This document shows, one piece after another, positions 61,220-64,000 of a DNA stretch of 64,000 nt. Numbering within the stretch: the stretch's first letter is position 1; each line of letters opens with the position of its first letter. The notes beneath the pieces were generated by a model. That model made no database searches, was not told where the DNA came from, and was given only the letters and a program-made list of their open reading frames with translations. This DNA is from Euwallacea fornicatus (taxonomy: Eukaryota > Arthropoda > Insecta > Coleoptera > Curculionidae): positions 1,984,001 through 2,048,000 of the forward strand of contig NC_089544.1 of assembly GCF_040115645.1 (NCBI RefSeq), in the 5' to 3' direction. The position numbers and the translations under genes are program-made.

Positions 61220-63181
61220 ATGAACAACAGAATTTGTCCACTATTGAAAGACCCTGAGAATTACACTCCAGATATTCAGGATTTGTTAAGTAATGAAGTT
61301 GAAAGAAACTATTGGTTGGCAACCCTCGAAAGAACAGTGGCCAAATTTGTTGATAAAGCTGGAGAGTTAAATCCTGATAATCCAAAAGCTACAGAAGATG
61401 CTAAATCATGTTTGCAGAAATTTCAACAGTTGATAGAGAAAATTAAATCAGATCCAAGGTAAGCACCAATTACTCCACTTTATCTATATTTACAGGGGGG
61501 TCAGCTCAAGGATATGATCAAGAAATGAAGAATGCATAGTATTCTCATAGATATATGTTATTCCCACTTGTTAAAAATCCCAAATTGCCATGGAGTGCAA
61601 ATGATTTTTCTCTATAGATATTAATGTCAGTGACAGTGGTTAAATTTAACAAATGAATAAGATTAGAAGTTCAGTTAAGCCTTCAGGAATTTTTACTTGT
61701 ACAGTTTCTGCTACATCTTCATTCAAAAAAATCTAAATTACTATAACACTCTCCTGAATTTTATTGGGGAAAATTTTAGGACTTTGATACCTCTCAATGT
61801 GAGGACATTACTAGACTTTAATGAGGAAAACTTAAGAGTCCATTTCAAGGATGCATGGCGTTTACAAAAAGAGACTGAGACAAGACAAGCTTTAACCCAT
61901 TTTAGGGAGAGAATTGATGAAATAGATTTGATAAATGATTTCAATGAGAAATGGTTAGAATTAATTAAAGGAGTGCTGGCTGGGAATGTATTTGATTGGG
62001 GATCAGAAGCAGTTGCTAAAATGTTGGCTGAAGTGCCAACTTTTGGTTTATCACATGCAATGGACACCATTGAGGAGAGGCCATGGTTTATTGATCATGT
62101 GAATTTATGGATTGAAAGGCTAAATGTAAGTATGTAAAGGGGTTTGTATATAATATTACATAACTAAGATCAATTTGTTAAACCGTATGTTCATTTAAAC
62201 CTGACCATCTTTTTTTCCATTTCTTTAATAGGATCCATGTCAGGTAGATAATAGCATGCTTAGTAATATCTAAAGTAATGAGAAAATACAGAGTAGTTTC
62301 TTCAGTAAATTCTTGACAGATTGATGATTGATTACAAATCATTTTATATATAGTACAATTCTCTTAATATGAGGACTCAAGGGACCGAGAAATTTGTTCG
62401 CTATAAACGATTGGACGTCGTAATCGTGATCTTGTATTAAGCGTGTTCGTATTAACCGAATTGTGCCGTATTTATAAGCAATGCAGATTTACCTAATTGT
62501 ATACTCTTTTGCTACTTACAAATTTAATTTTATCTTTATTACAACTTTTATCACTATTGGAATTTCTCAGATTTCTTTAATATCAGTAACTAGGTACTGA
62601 CAACAATGATAAATTTATTTCATTATTGTAGGCATTTTTGCCAGTCATATAAACTCCAAAATTGCTAATACTCTTCCGTAAGTAAGGAATTGTATTGAAT
62701 ATCAAATAAAGATAATAAACTTAACATATATGGTTTAATGCTTGAATATTTCACAGTATAATCTTAAAGACGATATTTATTTGTAACTAAGGAGATCACT
62801 ATGTTGCGTCCTTGATAATGAGAAGTGGAGGTAAAAAGTTTTCAGATATTATAATGCTTTAGAAAACATATCATCATAGACCTACTTAAGTTTTGTTGTT
62901 ATGTATAGTAACAAAAACTGAAGCAGAAAAATGTGCCACATGTTACCTAATTTTATCTTAATGTGGTCATATTTATTCGGGATGATATTATTGGGTTAAA
63001 ATTTATACGCTTCAGAAATTGCATTTAATCAATAACACACGCGTTTAGAATGAAAAAATTCGAATTACGCTTTCCAAGCGTTTTGTGTGTTTCTTTGCGT
63101 GTACTATTCGTTGATGCAGGTGTGATGCAAATAAATGTTGTTGCGTCACACAACACTTCATGACTTATTTCCTATTCAATG

Positions 63182-63241
<60 letters not shown>

Positions 63242-63695
63242 GAGTCATTCAGCTTGCAAGCATTTCAAATGACAATAATTCGCCTCTCAAATGTGTCAGT
63301 CTCCATACGTCTTTGTGTATCATAACAGGGCAAATTCAATAACCTTTCTACTATTTTCTCAGTTTCTATTTTAGATCGTACTAGAAATAAATTTCTTTTG
63401 TTGCAGTCCCACACCTTCAAAAGTGCAGTGATATTCGTCGACAACGCGGGAGTCGACTTTGTGTTAGGAATTTTACCTTTTATCAGAGAGCTCTTAACTA
63501 TGGGAACTCGTGTGATATTAACGGCCAATTCTTACCCATCGTTGAACGACGTTACCTACCAAGAACTTAATTTATATTGCTGTAGCGCAGCGCAACAGTG
63601 CAATGTTTTAAAAGATGCCATTAGTAGCGGCCAATTGGTGACCATTGAAAATGGACAAAAAGGGCCATGTTTGGACCTTAAAAATATACCAAGTG
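61220..63695 (+). CDS. 4'-phosphopantetheine phosphatase, DUF89 damage-control family (PANK4 C-terminal homologue; partial)
   Basis: The family dephosphorylates 4'-phosphopantetheine and its damaged forms, limiting coenzyme A synthesis. Three exons are visible: 61220-61458, 61780-62125 and 63407-63695. They join in phase (AG|G at the first junction, phase 0 at the second) to about 291 codons; a further donor, AGTG|GTAAGA, shows the gene continues past the window. Conserved pieces are NRICPLLKDPENYTPDIQDL at the N-terminus, LAGNVFDWGSEAVAKML, ERPWFIDHVNLWIERLN, and AVIFVDNAGVDFVLGILPFI with the metal-binding Asp-Asn. TANSYPSLNDVTY, a second active-site loop, follows. The protein starts directly with the phosphatase domain, without the pantothenate-kinase half of vertebrate PANK4, as in other insects. 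Confidence 0.92.
63186..63235. repeat. (AT)n microsatellite
   Basis: About 25 uninterrupted AT dinucleotides inside the second intron of the phosphatase gene. The open frame reading through it as alternating Ile-Tyr is not a gene. Confidence 0.95.
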
Positions 63696-64000
63696 GTAAG
63701 ATTACAAGTACTTTATTATCTTCGCCATCACAGCCGAATAATACGCACATACGTACGTTTGAAGATTAACGATCAAGAAGATCAAATACATGTGAAAGCC
63801 ATAGATAAATAATCTGCGATCAAATCAATCTTGCTATAAACAATAAACCGTCGCTATTTTGCTAAAAGTCAAGGACCCTTAATTACTGGCTTATCTTCTG
63901 TTGGCTTTGGCAATTGTGATTAAATCGATTCGTATTTGTATTTGTGTAATGTATTGTGATGAAATGGAAGAGTTTCAAATAACAGTAAAGGGAAAAGTTA
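63696..64000. other. Intron of the phosphatase gene, running off the window
   Basis: Starts with donor GTAAGA. No further exon was recognised before the window ends. Confidence 0.6.

Noticed and set aside
63160..63342. 60-codon frame through the (AT)n repeat
   Set aside because: Alternating Tyr/Ile from a microsatellite.
1..64000. tRNA, rRNA or CRISPR features
   Set aside because: No cloverleaf with a proper GGTTCRANNCC T-arm, no rRNA and no regularly spaced short repeats were found by eye; CRISPR is not expected in an insect nuclear genome.

Overview
This looks like eukaryotic nuclear DNA from an insect, almost certainly a beetle. It is AT-rich, its genes have introns with GT-AG boundaries, and it carries many decayed DNA transposons. 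The beetle call rests mainly on a neuropeptide gene that encodes two CRF-like diuretic hormones matching the DH37/DH47 pair described from Tenebrio and Tribolium.

Left block (about 0-7.4 kb), gene-dense: the last exon of a poly(ADP-ribose) glycohydrolase-like gene (+, partial, with an altered signature loop); COP9 signalosome subunit 6 (-, six coding exons, 343 aa); a C9orf85/DUF2039 zinc-ribbon protein (-, two exons, 186 aa); and Mpv17 (+, two exons, 176 aa). The last two are head to head.

Middle block (about 8-57 kb): one neuropeptide gene on the minus strand. A signal-peptide exon (16.4-16.6 kb) can join in phase 0 to either of two hormone exons: a DH37-type exon at 11.6-11.7 kb with its own stop, or a DH47-type exon at 8.2-8.5 kb. 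The DH37-type exon has no internal ATG and is easy to miss in ORF scans. A TATA/CRE-like promoter and a donor-ended non-coding exon near 55 kb could be the start of this gene, which would give it an intron of about 38 kb. The intervening DNA has no recognised complete gene. It contains mariner-type transposase relics, a pogo/Tigger-like element with a mariner-type element inserted in it, an internally deleted copy of that host element, long-armed foldback elements, MITEs, a SINE-like sequence and simple repeats.

Right block (57.8-64 kb): RpLP0 (-, five coding exons plus a 5' non-coding exon, 314 aa), divergently arranged with a DUF89 4'-phosphopantetheine phosphatase (the homologue of the C-terminal half of human PANK4, +), which runs off the right edge. 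Two RpLP0 introns contain strong hairpins that may be small RNAs.

Exon boundaries were read by hand from splice consensus, reading-frame continuity and recalled family sequences. No database search was run. For CSN6, the C9orf85 homologue, Mpv17, RpLP0 and both hormone isoforms, the joined exons give lengths divisible by three.
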